Source: Clostridia bacterium (GTDB lineage: Bacteria; Bacillota; Clostridia; Lachnospirales; Cellulosilyticaceae). From it: a stretch of 64,000 bases of DNA. Location of the stretch: positions 20,881 through 84,880 of the forward strand of contig JARBUI010000015.1 in NCBI GenBank assembly GCA_029239755.1, in the 5' to 3' direction. Below are positions 35,478 through 44,981 of this stretch, piece by piece; the first letter of the stretch is position 1; every line of letters begins with the position of its first letter. The notes beneath the pieces are model-generated. The model searched no databases. It was not told where the DNA came from and saw only the letters and a list, made by a program, of their open reading frames with translations. A program made the translations under genes and the position numbers.

Positions 35478-37856
35478 ATGACTATGCAAAACCAAGATTC
35501 TTCTATGTTTGTTCATGTTACGCCGCTTGCTGAAAATATCACAAGAGTCGTCTATACATACAGTGAGAAAGAGCCAAGTTACAGTATTCTTATCTCAAAA
35601 GACTTTAAGCCTGAAAGTGGTTTAAAGGCTGATAGCTATATAGCAAAAGATGGGAAGATTTCGTTTAAAAATAAAAAAGGAGAAATTGTTTTAGAGGAGA
35701 TAGAGCATGTTTTAACGGAAAAGCCAATCTTTAAGTATTTTGTAGATGGAGAGCCCATTGTCAAAACAAAACAAACTGCCAATGGTGAAGTATCTTATAT
35801 CGAAAATGCCAAGCGAGAGCTTACGGGTAAGGCTTATGAGGGAAAACTATCTTTTGCCGTAACAGAAGATGAGGGGCTCTATGGCTTAGGTCAGCATGAG
35901 GAGGGAGTTTATAACTATAATGGCAAAAAAGAATATCTTTATCAGACCAATATGAAGATAGCCATTCCTTTTTTACTTTCCTCCAAAAATTATGGGATAC
36001 TGATTGATACAGAAAGTGCCATGATTTACAATAGTGAGCAGGGGAAAATAGAGTTTACCCTTGATACCACCTATGAACTTTCATACTACGTTATTACAGG
36101 AGAAAATTTTGAAGAAATTATTAAAACCTTAAGAATACTTACGGGAAAAGCACCGATGCTGCCACGATGGGCTTATGGGTATATTCAATCCAAAGAACGT
36201 TATCATTCTTCAGAAGACATTTTAGATACAGTGGCACAGTTTAAAAAATATGATATTCCAATAGATTGTATTGTACAAGACTGGCTGACTTGGGAAGGCA
36301 GCTTATGGGGTGAAAAGCGAGTAGATAAAAAGAGGTTCCCAGATCTCAAAGGACTTATGAACGAGCTCCACGGGGAGCATGTGAAACTCATGGTTTCAAT
36401 TTGGCCCAATATGGCAGAGGGTGGAGAAAATCTCAAGGAACTTAAAGAGAAGGACCTGCTGCTTCCGAGTACAACAGTTTATGATGCCTATAAGGAAGAA
36501 GCAAGAGCCGTTTATTGGAAACAATGTGAAGAGGAGTGGTTTGCATCAGGCATAGATGCTTGGTGGTGTGACAATGCAGAACCTTTTTCAGACCCAGACT
36601 GGAACGGAGAAACTAAAAGACCGGAAGAGGTACGCTATCAGCTGATCGTAGAGGAATCTAAAAAAGCTATGGATTGGACACGTCTAAATTCCTATGGACT
36701 TCTTCATTCTCAAGGTATTTATGAAAACTGGCGCAAGACAAATAGCACTAAGCGTGTAGCGAATCTTACCCGTTCCTCCTATATATCAGGTCAAAGATAT
36801 GGAGCAATTGCTTGGTCTGGAGACATTTGTGCGAAGTGGTCTACACTTAAAAAGCAAGTTGTTGAAGGGATTAAATTTGCAATGAGTGGAATGCCTTACT
36901 GGACATTAGATATAGGTGCATTCTTTACCGTAAAAGATAAATGGGAAAATAGAGGGTGCAATAACCATACGAACACTCATCCAATATGGTTTTGGGATGG
37001 TGATTATAATGAGGGAGTAAATGACTTAGGGTATAGAGAGCTTTATGTAAGATGGCTTCAATACGGTACTTTTTTACCGATGTTCCGCTCTCATGGCACA
37101 GATACACCAAGGGAGCCTTGGAACTTTGGAAAACCAGGAGATATCTTCTATGATACTATTCTTAAGTTTATAAAATTGAGATATCAGCTGATGCCTTATA
37201 TCTATTCAATAGCCTCAGAGGTTAACCAAAATCATAGTACGATGCTTCGGGGCTTAATGTTTGATTTTGCAGAAGATGAAAAGGTTAAAGAACTCAGTGA
37301 CAGCTTTATGTTTGGTAAGGCACTTCTTGTTTGTCCGGTTACAGAGCCAATGTATTATGCAGCTAATAGTGTACGACTCTTGGATACGGATAAGACAAGA
37401 AAGGTATATTTACCTAAAGGCACTGATTGGTATGACTTCTGGACTAACACATTATACGAAGGGGGACAAACCTTAAACTATGAAGCGACGCTTGAAATGA
37501 TACCGCTTTTTGTTAAAGCAGGTTCTATTATCCCTATGTCCGAACCTTTAGCTTATGCCGATGAGAAAAAAGGAGAAGCAGCAGAAATCATTATCTACAG
37601 CGGAGCTGATGGAGAAATTACCTTGTATAACGATGATGGAGATAATTATTCCTATGAGGAAGGCAATTTTTCAATGATTCAGTTAACCTACAAAGAGACT
37701 GAAAAGACATTGACATTTGGAGAGGCAGCAGGCAGCTTTAAATATCAAGAAGCATTCACAATAAAAGTGATTAGTCAGCATACAACATCAGATATTATAG
37801 AATTTAATTATAAAGGCAAGGAAGCCACAATCAATCTCAGGAAGCCAAACTGTTAA
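35478..37856 (+). CDS. GH31 alpha-xylosidase-like glycosidase
   Basis: This 792-residue cytoplasmic enzyme has an N-terminal beta-sandwich (about 1-225), a GH31 barrel and a C-terminal beta domain containing FMFGKALLVCPVT and YLPKGTDWYDFW. The nucleophile is Asp365 in WWCDNAEPF and the acid/base Asp449 in AIAWSGDI. The aromatic WWCDN sequence and overall make-up fit alpha-xylosidases acting on xyloglucan pieces better than starch alpha-glucosidases (family knowledge, moderate certainty). AAAGGAGA lies 7 bases before ATG 35478. It is a single-gene unit divergent from an AraC regulator. Confidence 0.88.
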   Translation: MTMQNQDSSMFVHVTPLAENITRVVYTYSEKEPSYSILISKDFKPESGLKADSYIAKDGKISFKNKKGEIVLEEIEHVLTEKPIFKYFVDGEPIVKTKQTANGEVSYIENAKRELTGKAYEGKLSFAVTEDEGLYGLGQHEEGVYNYNGKKEYLYQTNMKIAIPFLLSSKNYGILIDTESAMIYNSEQGKIEFTLDTTYELSYYVITGENFEEIIKTLRILTGKAPMLPRWAYGYIQSKERYHSSEDILDTVAQFKKYDIPIDCIVQDWLTWEGSLWGEKRVDKKRFPDLKGLMNELHGEHVKLMVSIWPNMAEGGENLKELKEKDLLLPSTTVYDAYKEEARAVYWKQCEEEWFASGIDAWWCDNAEPFSDPDWNGETKRPEEVRYQLIVEESKKAMDWTRLNSYGLLHSQGIYENWRKTNSTKRVANLTRSSYISGQRYGAIAWSGDICAKWSTLKKQVVEGIKFAMSGMPYWTLDIGAFFTVKDKWENRGCNNHTNTHPIWFWDGDYNEGVNDLGYRELYVRWLQYGTFLPMFRSHGTDTPREPWNFGKPGDIFYDTILKFIKLRYQLMPYIYSIASEVNQNHSTMLRGLMFDFAEDEKVKELSDSFMFGKALLVCPVTEPMYYAANSVRLLDTDKTRKVYLPKGTDWYDFWTNTLYEGGQTLNYEATLEMIPLFVKAGSIIPMSEPLAYADEKKGEAAEIIIYSGADGEITLYNDDGDNYSYEEGNFSMIQLTYKETEKTLTFGEAAGSFKYQEAFTIKVISQHTTSDIIEFNYKGKEATINLRKPNC

Positions 37857-37890
37857 AAACAATATGGAATTTGCTTTTTTACCTTATATA

Positions 37891-37959
37891 TAGAATATCC
37901 CCTTTATAGAGACAGTTTTATTGCTTTAACTGTCTGCTATAAAGGGGATATTCTATTTT
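37891..37959. terminator. Long terminator hairpin between GH31 and GH30 genes
   Basis: A 19-bp outer stem (37891-37909 with 37937-37955) and an 8-bp inner stem (37910-37917 with 37928-37935), with one bulged G, form a hairpin of 65 bases followed by TTTT. It lies between convergent genes and probably serves both. Confidence 0.9.
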
Positions 37960-38005
37960 CCAGCCACTGCTGTTATTTATTATTATTTTGATATTTTTAA
38001 GAAAA

Positions 38006-39409
38006 TCAGCTATAAATGAGAGTTAAAATAGATTTAGCAGCGCAATGTACTTCTGCAATAGTATCTTGCACCACATCTTTGAGCATAAAGTTAATAGCTT
38101 TATCCTGCTTATTTAAAACCACTACCACCTTTTGATTATCGGGGGTAATAAAACATGAAGCCATCAAGTCATTTGTATACAAAGAGTGAGCTATACGTTT
38201 AGACCCAACAGGAATATATTTACTAAAGTGACCAATAAAACAATAGGAAGACTGCAAGAGCAGTCTTTGATTTTCATAATCACAGATAATAGGAGCGCTG
38301 CAATAGTTAGCTACGTGGTTGGGGCCGCCTTGCACATCAAGCAGGAGATTCCAATCTAAAAAGGTAGACATACCATTGTTAAAATTGCCTATCATATCAT
38401 GGGCATAACATTCGCCAAATTCCCAAGGCGATTGCGAAACGACATTATCTCCGCCTACACTCTCAAGTGCTTTTTGTGCCATACTGGTTGTAGTTGATGT
38501 TAATTCAACGCACCCTTCGGTAAAAATCAGCTCTTTATCAGGGAAATATTCTTTACAAAGGCGAAGGTTTTCAAAATGGTCTCCTGAATACCAGTGAAAA
38601 GCGATGCCATATACTGCCTCTTGGGCTTTTGGGTCGCTTAAAATGGTTCTTGCACGTTCAAATATTCTCTCTTTATTATGATCCCAGATAACTATCTTGA
38701 TATCTTCAAGCTCAGCTTTTTTAAGAGCAGGATAAAGATAATGACACAGAAAGTTTTTTTCTTGGAGTGCTGTATAGATACAAGATTCCCAAATTTGAAC
38801 GGCTTTGGGTTCATTTTGAATAGTGATTCTATTAATATGAATGCCTTCATTCCTATATGCAAGTAAGTACTTCACTAAATAATCTGCCCAAACCTCATAG
38901 CAATCCTCTTTAAGAGAACCACCACTTAGCATATTATGATTCGTTTTCATCCAAGCAGGAGGACTCCAAGGAGATGCCATAAGAGGAATATCTAAGCCTT
39001 TATAAGTATAAGCATCTTTAATAAAAGGGATAAGATAGTCTTTATCACAGGAGATATCAAAGGTATCTAAGCTGAAATCTCCTTCTTTATCACAATAAGA
39101 AAACTGACCAAAAGAAAAATCGCAGCTCCCTATATGCGTTCTTCCAATATTATAATTAAGACCATTCGGAGAAAAATAAGATTCTAATATTTCTTTCTTT
39201 AGTATCTCATTCATTTTAGAATAATTATAAGCTGATGCCTGTGTAAAAGCTCCCCCAAAACCTTCTATAGACTGATAGGTAATATCACTATAGACCATAA
39301 GTAGTTTCATCTCTTCTTCATTAACATCTTTTTGCATAGTAATAGGATCCCATTCTTTAAACCAATCCTTGCTATACTTAGTTGACTCAATAACCTTTAT
39401 TTTGTTCAT
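38006..39409 (-). CDS. GH30-family glycosidase, cytoplasmic
   Basis: This 467-residue glycosidase has no signal peptide. It has the GH30 features QSIEGFGGAFTQASA near residue 46, YNIGRTHIGSCDFSFG, MASPWSPPAWMKTN, acid/base Glu200 in TIQNEP and nucleophile Glu298 in LIFTEGCVE. A short C-terminal beta domain follows the barrel. GH30 members include beta-glucosylceramidase-like, beta-glucosidase, beta-xylosidase and beta-1,6-glucanase enzymes. In this setting beta-xylosidase or beta-glucosidase activity on imported oligosaccharides is likeliest (inference). It is 58 bases downstream of the response regulator on the same strand, so it is the third gene of the HK-RR-GH30 operon. Confidence 0.88.
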   Translation of the reverse strand: MNKIKVIESTKYSKDWFKEWDPITMQKDVNEEEMKLLMVYSDITYQSIEGFGGAFTQASAYNYSKMNEILKKEILESYFSPNGLNYNIGRTHIGSCDFSFGQFSYCDKEGDFSLDTFDISCDKDYLIPFIKDAYTYKGLDIPLMASPWSPPAWMKTNHNMLSGGSLKEDCYEVWADYLVKYLLAYRNEGIHINRITIQNEPKAVQIWESCIYTALQEKNFLCHYLYPALKKAELEDIKIVIWDHNKERIFERARTILSDPKAQEAVYGIAFHWYSGDHFENLRLCKEYFPDKELIFTEGCVELTSTTTSMAQKALESVGGDNVVSQSPWEFGECYAHDMIGNFNNGMSTFLDWNLLLDVQGGPNHVANYCSAPIICDYENQRLLLQSSYCFIGHFSKYIPVGSKRIAHSLYTNDLMASCFITPDNQKVVVVLNKQDKAINFMLKDVVQDTIAEVHCAAKSILTLIYS

Positions 39410-39467
39410 AAGTTCTCCCCGCTCTTCCTTAATATATGTTTTAAATGTTTTCAGATAATAAAAAGAT

Positions 39468-40586
39468 TTATTTGATAGTACCAGACATTTGTTCTCTAAA
39501 CTGTGAAGGGGTCAGACTAGTGTACTTTTTAAAAACCTGAGAGAAGTATTTTTCGCAAGCATAACCAATTTGTGCAGAAATCTCATAGTTCTTCCAATCA
39601 GTGGAAGTAAGAAGCGTTTTAGCTTTATCAATCCTAACCTTATGAATATAGTCTATAAAATTGACATCAAGAACCTGCTTAAATAGTCCGCTAAGATAAG
39701 CTGGTGAGACAAAGACAGCTTGGGCCACGATATCTAAGGAGAGTTCTTTGTTGTAATTTTCATTAATATAATTGACTGCCTTTAATATAGGGGTATTAGC
39801 TTCGCGACCAGTATTAATGCGATCAAAGGCCACAAGGACTGTATTATGCATAGAGGTTTTAAGAGATTCAAGCACATCATTACCATTCCAGCTTACGGTT
39901 GTAAGACTATTAAAATTGTACTCAAGTCCACGTTCCATAAGCATACGATATATTTCCATGTACAATATGACACAGCAATTAATAATGGTTGTAATGGATG
40001 AGTTTTTAATCTGAACTAGCCGCAAAAAGTTTTCAGTTTCCTTTTTTACATCTTCTTTTGTGCCAAGTTGAAGCAGATACATTAATTTATGTTCACTTTC
40101 TTTAGGATAGTTGACGTGATTTATTTCCTCGAGCTTTTCACTGCGTTTTAAAAACCTAGAATAAAAGGTGAAAAAATCATCCTCTAAAGCAGTCACAGAT
40201 AGCTTGCGTGTGGATTCGATACGTTTTATAGAAATTTCAACTGCACTAAGAACATCACCTGGGCTGCAAGGCTTAAGAAGATAATCATCCACACTTAGGC
40301 CTATAGCTTTTTGAGCGTACGCAAAGTCTCCATACCCACTTAAAATGATAAAAGAAACAGAAAGCTTTGTTTCTTTTCTAACACGGTCGATAACTTGTAA
40401 GCCAGACATACCAGGCATATGAATGTCTATTAAAACGATATCGGGTTTTTCAGCTATAATCATATTATAAGTTGAAGGGCCATCGCTTGCTGTAGAGACC
40501 GTAATGCCTCGACTTTTCCAATCAATGCAATCACGCATGCCTTCTCTGATATCATCCTCATCATCTGCAATTAATAATCTAATCAT
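39468..40586 (-). CDS. Response regulator with AraC output, short form
   Basis: This 372-residue protein has a receiver domain with Asp8 and Asp9, phosphoacceptor Asp54 in VLIDIHMPGMSG and Lys105 in YLLKPC. The C-terminal AraC double helix-turn-helix has VFVSPAYLSGLFKQV and QIGYACEKYFSQVFKKYTSLTPSQF. The linker is about 150 residues shorter than in the two other regulators in the window. Its ATG overlaps the kinase stop by 4 bases. Its likely targets are the divergent ABC importer genes from 42597, where three TAAAATTAC repeats lie (inference). Confidence 0.93.
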   Translation of the reverse strand: MIRLLIADDEDDIREGMRDCIDWKSRGITVSTASDGPSTYNMIIAEKPDIVLIDIHMPGMSGLQVIDRVRKETKLSVSFIILSGYGDFAYAQKAIGLSVDDYLLKPCSPGDVLSAVEISIKRIESTRKLSVTALEDDFFTFYSRFLKRSEKLEEINHVNYPKESEHKLMYLLQLGTKEDVKKETENFLRLVQIKNSSITTIINCCVILYMEIYRMLMERGLEYNFNSLTTVSWNGNDVLESLKTSMHNTVLVAFDRINTGREANTPILKAVNYINENYNKELSLDIVAQAVFVSPAYLSGLFKQVLDVNFIDYIHKVRIDKAKTLLTSTDWKNYEISAQIGYACEKYFSQVFKKYTSLTPSQFREQMSGTIK

Positions 40587-42346
40587 TCATTTCCCTCCAT
40601 ATTTAGTGGAATTTCAATAGAGATGTTCGTCCCCTCTCCATAGGTGCTGGCAATTTTAAAGGCATGATTATTTCCAAAAGTAAGGTGAAGCCTCTCGCTA
40701 ATATTTTTTAGTGCAAATCTATTGCTTGATGTATGTTCACTTTCTGGAAGTTTATTTGGAAGAAGAGCCAGTACCTCAGGAGGAATACCAATACCATCAT
40801 CAATAACTGTAATCATAAGAAGCTTTTGGTCAGCTGACAGGCGTACAGATACATCTATATTTACAGGGGAAGTACTATCTTCAATACTATGAACGACGAT
40901 GTTTTCTACTAGTGGCTGTACTATAAGCTTTGGTATACGGATATTAACCGTTTCTTCTTCTAGGTGAATATTATAATTCATTCTAGTTTTATACCGCACT
41001 TTCTGTAATTTAAGATAGTATGATACAAGTTCCATCTCATCCTTTATAGGGATGAGATTTTCTTTATGACTAAGGGTGAATCTAAATATTTTGCCAATAG
41101 AATAAGCGATATCAGCGGTTTCACTATCCCCCTTTTTTAAACAATTCCACTGTATAATATTAATCAAATTGTAGAAAAAGTGAGGGTTGATTTGAGCGTG
41201 GAGAGCGCTAAGCTCAGCTTCCTTCTCTTTGATTTGCAGTGTATAGGTCTCATCAATTAGCTTTTTGTTTTCATACACCATTTTATTAAATACTCTACCC
41301 AGTGTACCGATTTCATCGTCATAATAAAAACTTACATTGGACTCAAAATCACCTTTTGAAAACTGAAGCATAGAATCTGTAAGAATTTTGATAGGCTTGG
41401 TAATCATGGTTGAAATAAATAACATAATAATAAAGAGAAATACTGCAAATAGAAAGACTGCCATGAAGGTATAAACCCAGAAGTCTTGAAAGCTAAAATA
41501 TATACCACGGTGGGGGAATAGCAGAAATAAAGTAAAGTTAGTATTTGGCACCTTATTATAGACAGCCTGCATTGCTTTTGAAGAATAAGACGTGACAAAG
41601 TTGCCGCTCGTGTTCTTAGCAGAGGTTAATAAATCTTTTTTTTCATCTTGACCAAGGGAAGATTTTTTTAGCATTTCTGTGCCATCTTTATCAAGAAGTA
41701 AAAGAATTTCTTTTTTTAAATTATAACCAGCGGAGGCATTTACAAGACCTCTTGTATCAATTGTAATACATACAATACCTAATGGAGACATGTTGTCTGT
41801 ATTTTTTATTAATTGCCACAAACACATCTTAGGTGAATTATCTTTTAACATAAAGCTTGAACTGTTTTTATCTATAAATGTCCACTTATAAACACCTTGT
41901 CCTTGAGTGAGATATAAAAAGGTTGAATCATCAGCAGACTGATTAACAGGGTTTGTAGATGTATCAGTAGTCATAAAATTAAGAACTTGTCCATCCAGGT
42001 TGTAGAAGACAATACTTGTAACCCCAGGATAGAGGACTGTAGTACGAATCACACTAGGGGGGATCTTGTAATCAGAACTGCTTTTGAACATGCGCTGGAT
42101 TTCAGGAATAATACTAAAGTTAAGAGCCATGGTTTCTATAGATTTTTGCACACTTTCTATAGTAGAACTCACTTGTTTAATGTTTTGCATTTTTGAGTCA
42201 ATAAGTTGCTTTTGGGCATAGACATTTGATAAATAAAAAAGAATAGTAGTGAGTGCAATAAAGAGTGTTACAATGGCAATAGAAATAAGAGTAATAAACT
42301 TATTGCGTATGTTAAGATTCATTACGTAGTGCCAAAGCCTATTCAT
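40583..42346 (-). CDS. YesM-type sensor histidine kinase of the second ABC module
   Basis: This 587-residue kinase has transmembrane segments at about 17-39 and 290-315 with a large external, probably Cache-like, sensor between them. A HAMP linker and a His_kinase/HATPase module follow, with His389 in AQINPHFFYNL, QPLVENIVVHSIEDS and DDGIGIP. The Shine-Dalgarno site before its ATG is a modest GGGCGGTGAT. It is the first gene of a minus-strand operon with the regulator and GH30, divergent from the second importer. Binding of an external sugar, perhaps through the lipoprotein encoded at 42597-43964, probably starts the signal. Confidence 0.92.
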   Translation of the reverse strand: MNRLWHYVMNLNIRNKFITLISIAIVTLFIALTTILFYLSNVYAQKQLIDSKMQNIKQVSSTIESVQKSIETMALNFSIIPEIQRMFKSSSDYKIPPSVIRTTVLYPGVTSIVFYNLDGQVLNFMTTDTSTNPVNQSADDSTFLYLTQGQGVYKWTFIDKNSSSFMLKDNSPKMCLWQLIKNTDNMSPLGIVCITIDTRGLVNASAGYNLKKEILLLLDKDGTEMLKKSSLGQDEKKDLLTSAKNTSGNFVTSYSSKAMQAVYNKVPNTNFTLFLLFPHRGIYFSFQDFWVYTFMAVFLFAVFLFIIMLFISTMITKPIKILTDSMLQFSKGDFESNVSFYYDDEIGTLGRVFNKMVYENKKLIDETYTLQIKEKEAELSALHAQINPHFFYNLINIIQWNCLKKGDSETADIAYSIGKIFRFTLSHKENLIPIKDEMELVSYYLKLQKVRYKTRMNYNIHLEEETVNIRIPKLIVQPLVENIVVHSIEDSTSPVNIDVSVRLSADQKLLMITVIDDGIGIPPEVLALLPNKLPESEHTSSNRFALKNISERLHLTFGNNHAFKIASTYGEGTNISIEIPLNMEGNE

Positions 42347-42446
42347 TTTAGTCTATCACCGCCCTTTGTGTAGTTTCTTAACATTTAATATAGCATCGTT
42401 TCTATCATATGTAAATTATCATGAGGGGATACATTTTTAGATCCAG

Positions 42447-42507
42447 TAAAATTACTGTATCAAGATTAAAATTACAGGAGATTAACTTTTTTGGTCCATA
42501 AAATTAC
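42447..42507. promoter_or_regulatory. Three TAAAATTAC direct repeats before the second importer
   Basis: TAAAATTAC occurs at 42447-42455, 42467-42475 and 42499-42507. The starts are 20 and 32 bp apart, close to two and three helix turns, so all face the same side of the DNA. A TATAAT at 42554-42559 lies downstream without a matching -35 box. They are good candidates for AraC-type response-regulator sites. Confidence 0.55.
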
Positions 42508-42596
42508 AATCCATAGAGTAAGATTTTAAGTTTTTGGTTTGAAGCTAAAAAGATATAATAAGCATATAACAACAATAAATGAGGGGGAAATTAAAG

Positions 42597-43964
42597 ATGA
42601 AAATGAAAAAATTATTAGCAGCTCTACTGACTGGAATCATGGCAGTATCGCTCGTTGCATGTGGTAACCCAAATCCTGCTTCTGCGGGAGAGGATAAGAG
42701 TACTGAGACCACTAAAGAGACAGAAGCAGCAAAAACTCCAGAAAAAAGTGAAGCCGTTACACTAAAATTTTTCTCTAATGTACCAGATAGAACAGCGGGG
42801 CTAGGATTACTTGAAGAGACGAATTTAAACTCATTTAAAGAAGCGAATCCTGATGTGAATTTTGAGACAGAGTTTCTTCAAGATGAACCTTACAAGATGA
42901 AGATACAAACCTATATGCAAAGTAAAAATATGCCGGATATGTGGATGCAGTGGGGCCATCCAGCAGCATTAATGCCAGTCGTACAAGGCGGGTTTGCAGC
43001 AGAGTTAAATCCTGATGATTATAAGGACTATGGATTTGTACCTGGGGCACTTGAGGCTTTTACAATTGATGGCAAGCTTTATGGACTTCCAAAAAATGCA
43101 GACTTTTGGGTACTTTATTATAATGAAAAAATCTTAAATGATAATGGTATTGCTGTTCCTAAAACAACAGATGATTTAATCGCAGCAGCAAAAATACTTA
43201 ATGCAAAGGGAATTCAAGCAGTTTCACTTACTGGTAAGGATAGATGGCCAACTGCTATAACACTTGAAAATCTTATTTTAAGAAAAACTGCAGATCCTAA
43301 GGCGTTTAATGATGCCATTAAGACAGGAACTACTTCTTCTAATGAAGACTTTTTAGCAGGAGTTAATGAATTTATAAGACTTGTTGATAATAATGTGTTT
43401 CAACCTTCTTATCTTTCAGATGACTATGGTACAGCAAAAAATCTCTTTATTCAAGGACAGGCAGCGATGTATGTTATGGGATCATGGGAGATGGGTATGG
43501 GATCAGACGAGACCATTCCAGAAGAAGTTAGAAAAAATATTCGTGCAACCAAATTCCCAACAGTTAATGGTTTTCCAGGAACAGCAGATGATCTTGTTAT
43601 GTGGTATGGTGGCGGATACGCTGTTTCAGCAGATTCTCCAAACAAAGAAGCTGCTATAAAGGCAGTGAGTCATATGTTAGATCCAGATATTTATGCAAAA
43701 AATAGCTGGCAAAAGCAAATTGCAATTCCTCCAATGAAATATGATAAATACCTTACAGGGAATGAAAATAACCTGCAAAAAGATATAACAGAGATTATTT
43801 CATCTGCCAAATCTACAACAGGAGCGACTTTTATTGATATGCTTACAGCATCATTTAAAGATGCAAGTGAAGGGTTAACGCTTGAAATGTCAGGTAAGAT
43901 GGTTTCACCAGAAGAATACTTAAGTCAGTTAGATGCTTTAGTTAAAGAAGCTAATGCTGAATAA
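42597..43964 (+). CDS. ABC sugar-binding lipoprotein (family 1), second module
   Basis: This 455-residue binding protein has a lipoprotein signal ending SLVACGN (Cys near 21) and an acidic/Thr linker. The sugar-binding fold contains FFSNVPDRTAGLGLLEETNLNSF, GLPKNADFWVLYYNEKILNDNGIAVPKTTDDLI and YVMGSWEMGMG. ATG 42597 is 9 bases after GAGGGGG; the ATG at 42579 comes before that site. The downstream GH43 beta-xylosidase suggests a xylo-oligosaccharide ligand (inference). Confidence 0.93.
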   Translation: MKMKKLLAALLTGIMAVSLVACGNPNPASAGEDKSTETTKETEAAKTPEKSEAVTLKFFSNVPDRTAGLGLLEETNLNSFKEANPDVNFETEFLQDEPYKMKIQTYMQSKNMPDMWMQWGHPAALMPVVQGGFAAELNPDDYKDYGFVPGALEAFTIDGKLYGLPKNADFWVLYYNEKILNDNGIAVPKTTDDLIAAAKILNAKGIQAVSLTGKDRWPTAITLENLILRKTADPKAFNDAIKTGTTSSNEDFLAGVNEFIRLVDNNVFQPSYLSDDYGTAKNLFIQGQAAMYVMGSWEMGMGSDETIPEEVRKNIRATKFPTVNGFPGTADDLVMWYGGGYAVSADSPNKEAAIKAVSHMLDPDIYAKNSWQKQIAIPPMKYDKYLTGNENNLQKDITEIISSAKSTTGATFIDMLTASFKDASEGLTLEMSGKMVSPEEYLSQLDALVKEANAE

Positions 43965-43981
43965 TAAAAAGGAATGCTAAG

Positions 43982-44017
43982 TAAAGGATGAGGCGATTTT
44001 TGTCTCACCTTTATTTT
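43982..44017 (+). terminator. Attenuator hairpin after the second binding-protein gene
   Basis: A 10-bp stem with one bulged A (43982-43992 with 44004-44013) is followed by TTTT (44014-44017). It lies between the binding-protein gene and the permeases, like the hairpins in both TRAP operons. Confidence 0.65.
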
Positions 44018-44082
44018 GAAATAGGAAAGTTTGTCTTGCTGGCAAGGGACCACACTTTCTTGAATATGTAAGGAGGTCGACC

Positions 44083-44964
44083 ATGGATAAGGTACTCGGC
44101 AATAAGAAGACTATATTTTTACTTGTATTACCAGGCATTTTGGTTATGATTGCAGGTGTTTTGTTTCCAATCTTGATGAGTGGCTACTTAAGTCTTACAA
44201 GCATGCAAGGCGGAGGGGCTGCAAAGTTTGTAGGACTACAAAACTATATTAAAATTTTTACAAAAGATAAAACTTTTTGGGTATCTATAGTACATGCTAT
44301 TATATTAGGTTTTTCATACATGCTTTTTCAACACCCGATTTGTATGGGGTTTGCATTACTGCTTGATAAAATGGGAGGGAAGGCCGAAAAGGTTTTCCGT
44401 GTTTTGTTTTTTATTCCATGTGTTATTTCTATTATGGTAACCTCAAAGATGTGGGTTAATATTCTCAATCCCACATTTGGGGTATTTAACAAAGTCTTAA
44501 CAGCCATTGGCATGGAAGGATTGGCCCGTAACTGGCTGAGTGATCCTAATACAGTATTCATTTCGGTATTATTTATTATCATGTGGCAAGGATTTGGATA
44601 TGGCATGCTCATCTATTATGCAGGAGTTAAGGGAATATCCGGAGATGTCAATGAAGCTTGTCAAATTGATGGGGCAACAGGATTTAGAAAATTCTTCTCA
44701 GTTACTTTGCCGCTCCTAATGCCTGTAGTAAAGGTTAATGTAACTCTTGGTATGATTAGTGCACTCAAACAAATGGAAACTGTATTTTTAATTACAGATG
44801 GAGGACCTGGGGACAGGAGTCAATTTATTGCCAATTACCTTTATCAGCAAGCATTCCGTGCCTTTAAGTATGGTTACGCCAATGCAATCGCAGTTGTTTT
44901 TGTTGTGATATGTTTGGTGGTTACAGTTATTTATAATAAGGTAATTGTGGTAGAGGATCTATAG
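44083..44964 (+). CDS. ABC sugar permease, MalF type, second module
   Basis: This 293-residue inner-membrane subunit has six helices, the EAA loop NEACQIDGATGFRKFFSVTLPLLMPV and the ITDGGPGDRSQFI segment before the last helix. AAGGAGGT precedes ATG 44083. It pairs with the permease encoded 17 bases downstream. Confidence 0.93.
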   Translation: MDKVLGNKKTIFLLVLPGILVMIAGVLFPILMSGYLSLTSMQGGGAAKFVGLQNYIKIFTKDKTFWVSIVHAIILGFSYMLFQHPICMGFALLLDKMGGKAEKVFRVLFFIPCVISIMVTSKMWVNILNPTFGVFNKVLTAIGMEGLARNWLSDPNTVFISVLFIIMWQGFGYGMLIYYAGVKGISGDVNEACQIDGATGFRKFFSVTLPLLMPVVKVNVTLGMISALKQMETVFLITDGGPGDRSQFIANYLYQQAFRAFKYGYANAIAVVFVVICLVVTVIYNKVIVVEDL

Positions 44965-44981
44965 AAAGGGAGGATTGTAAA

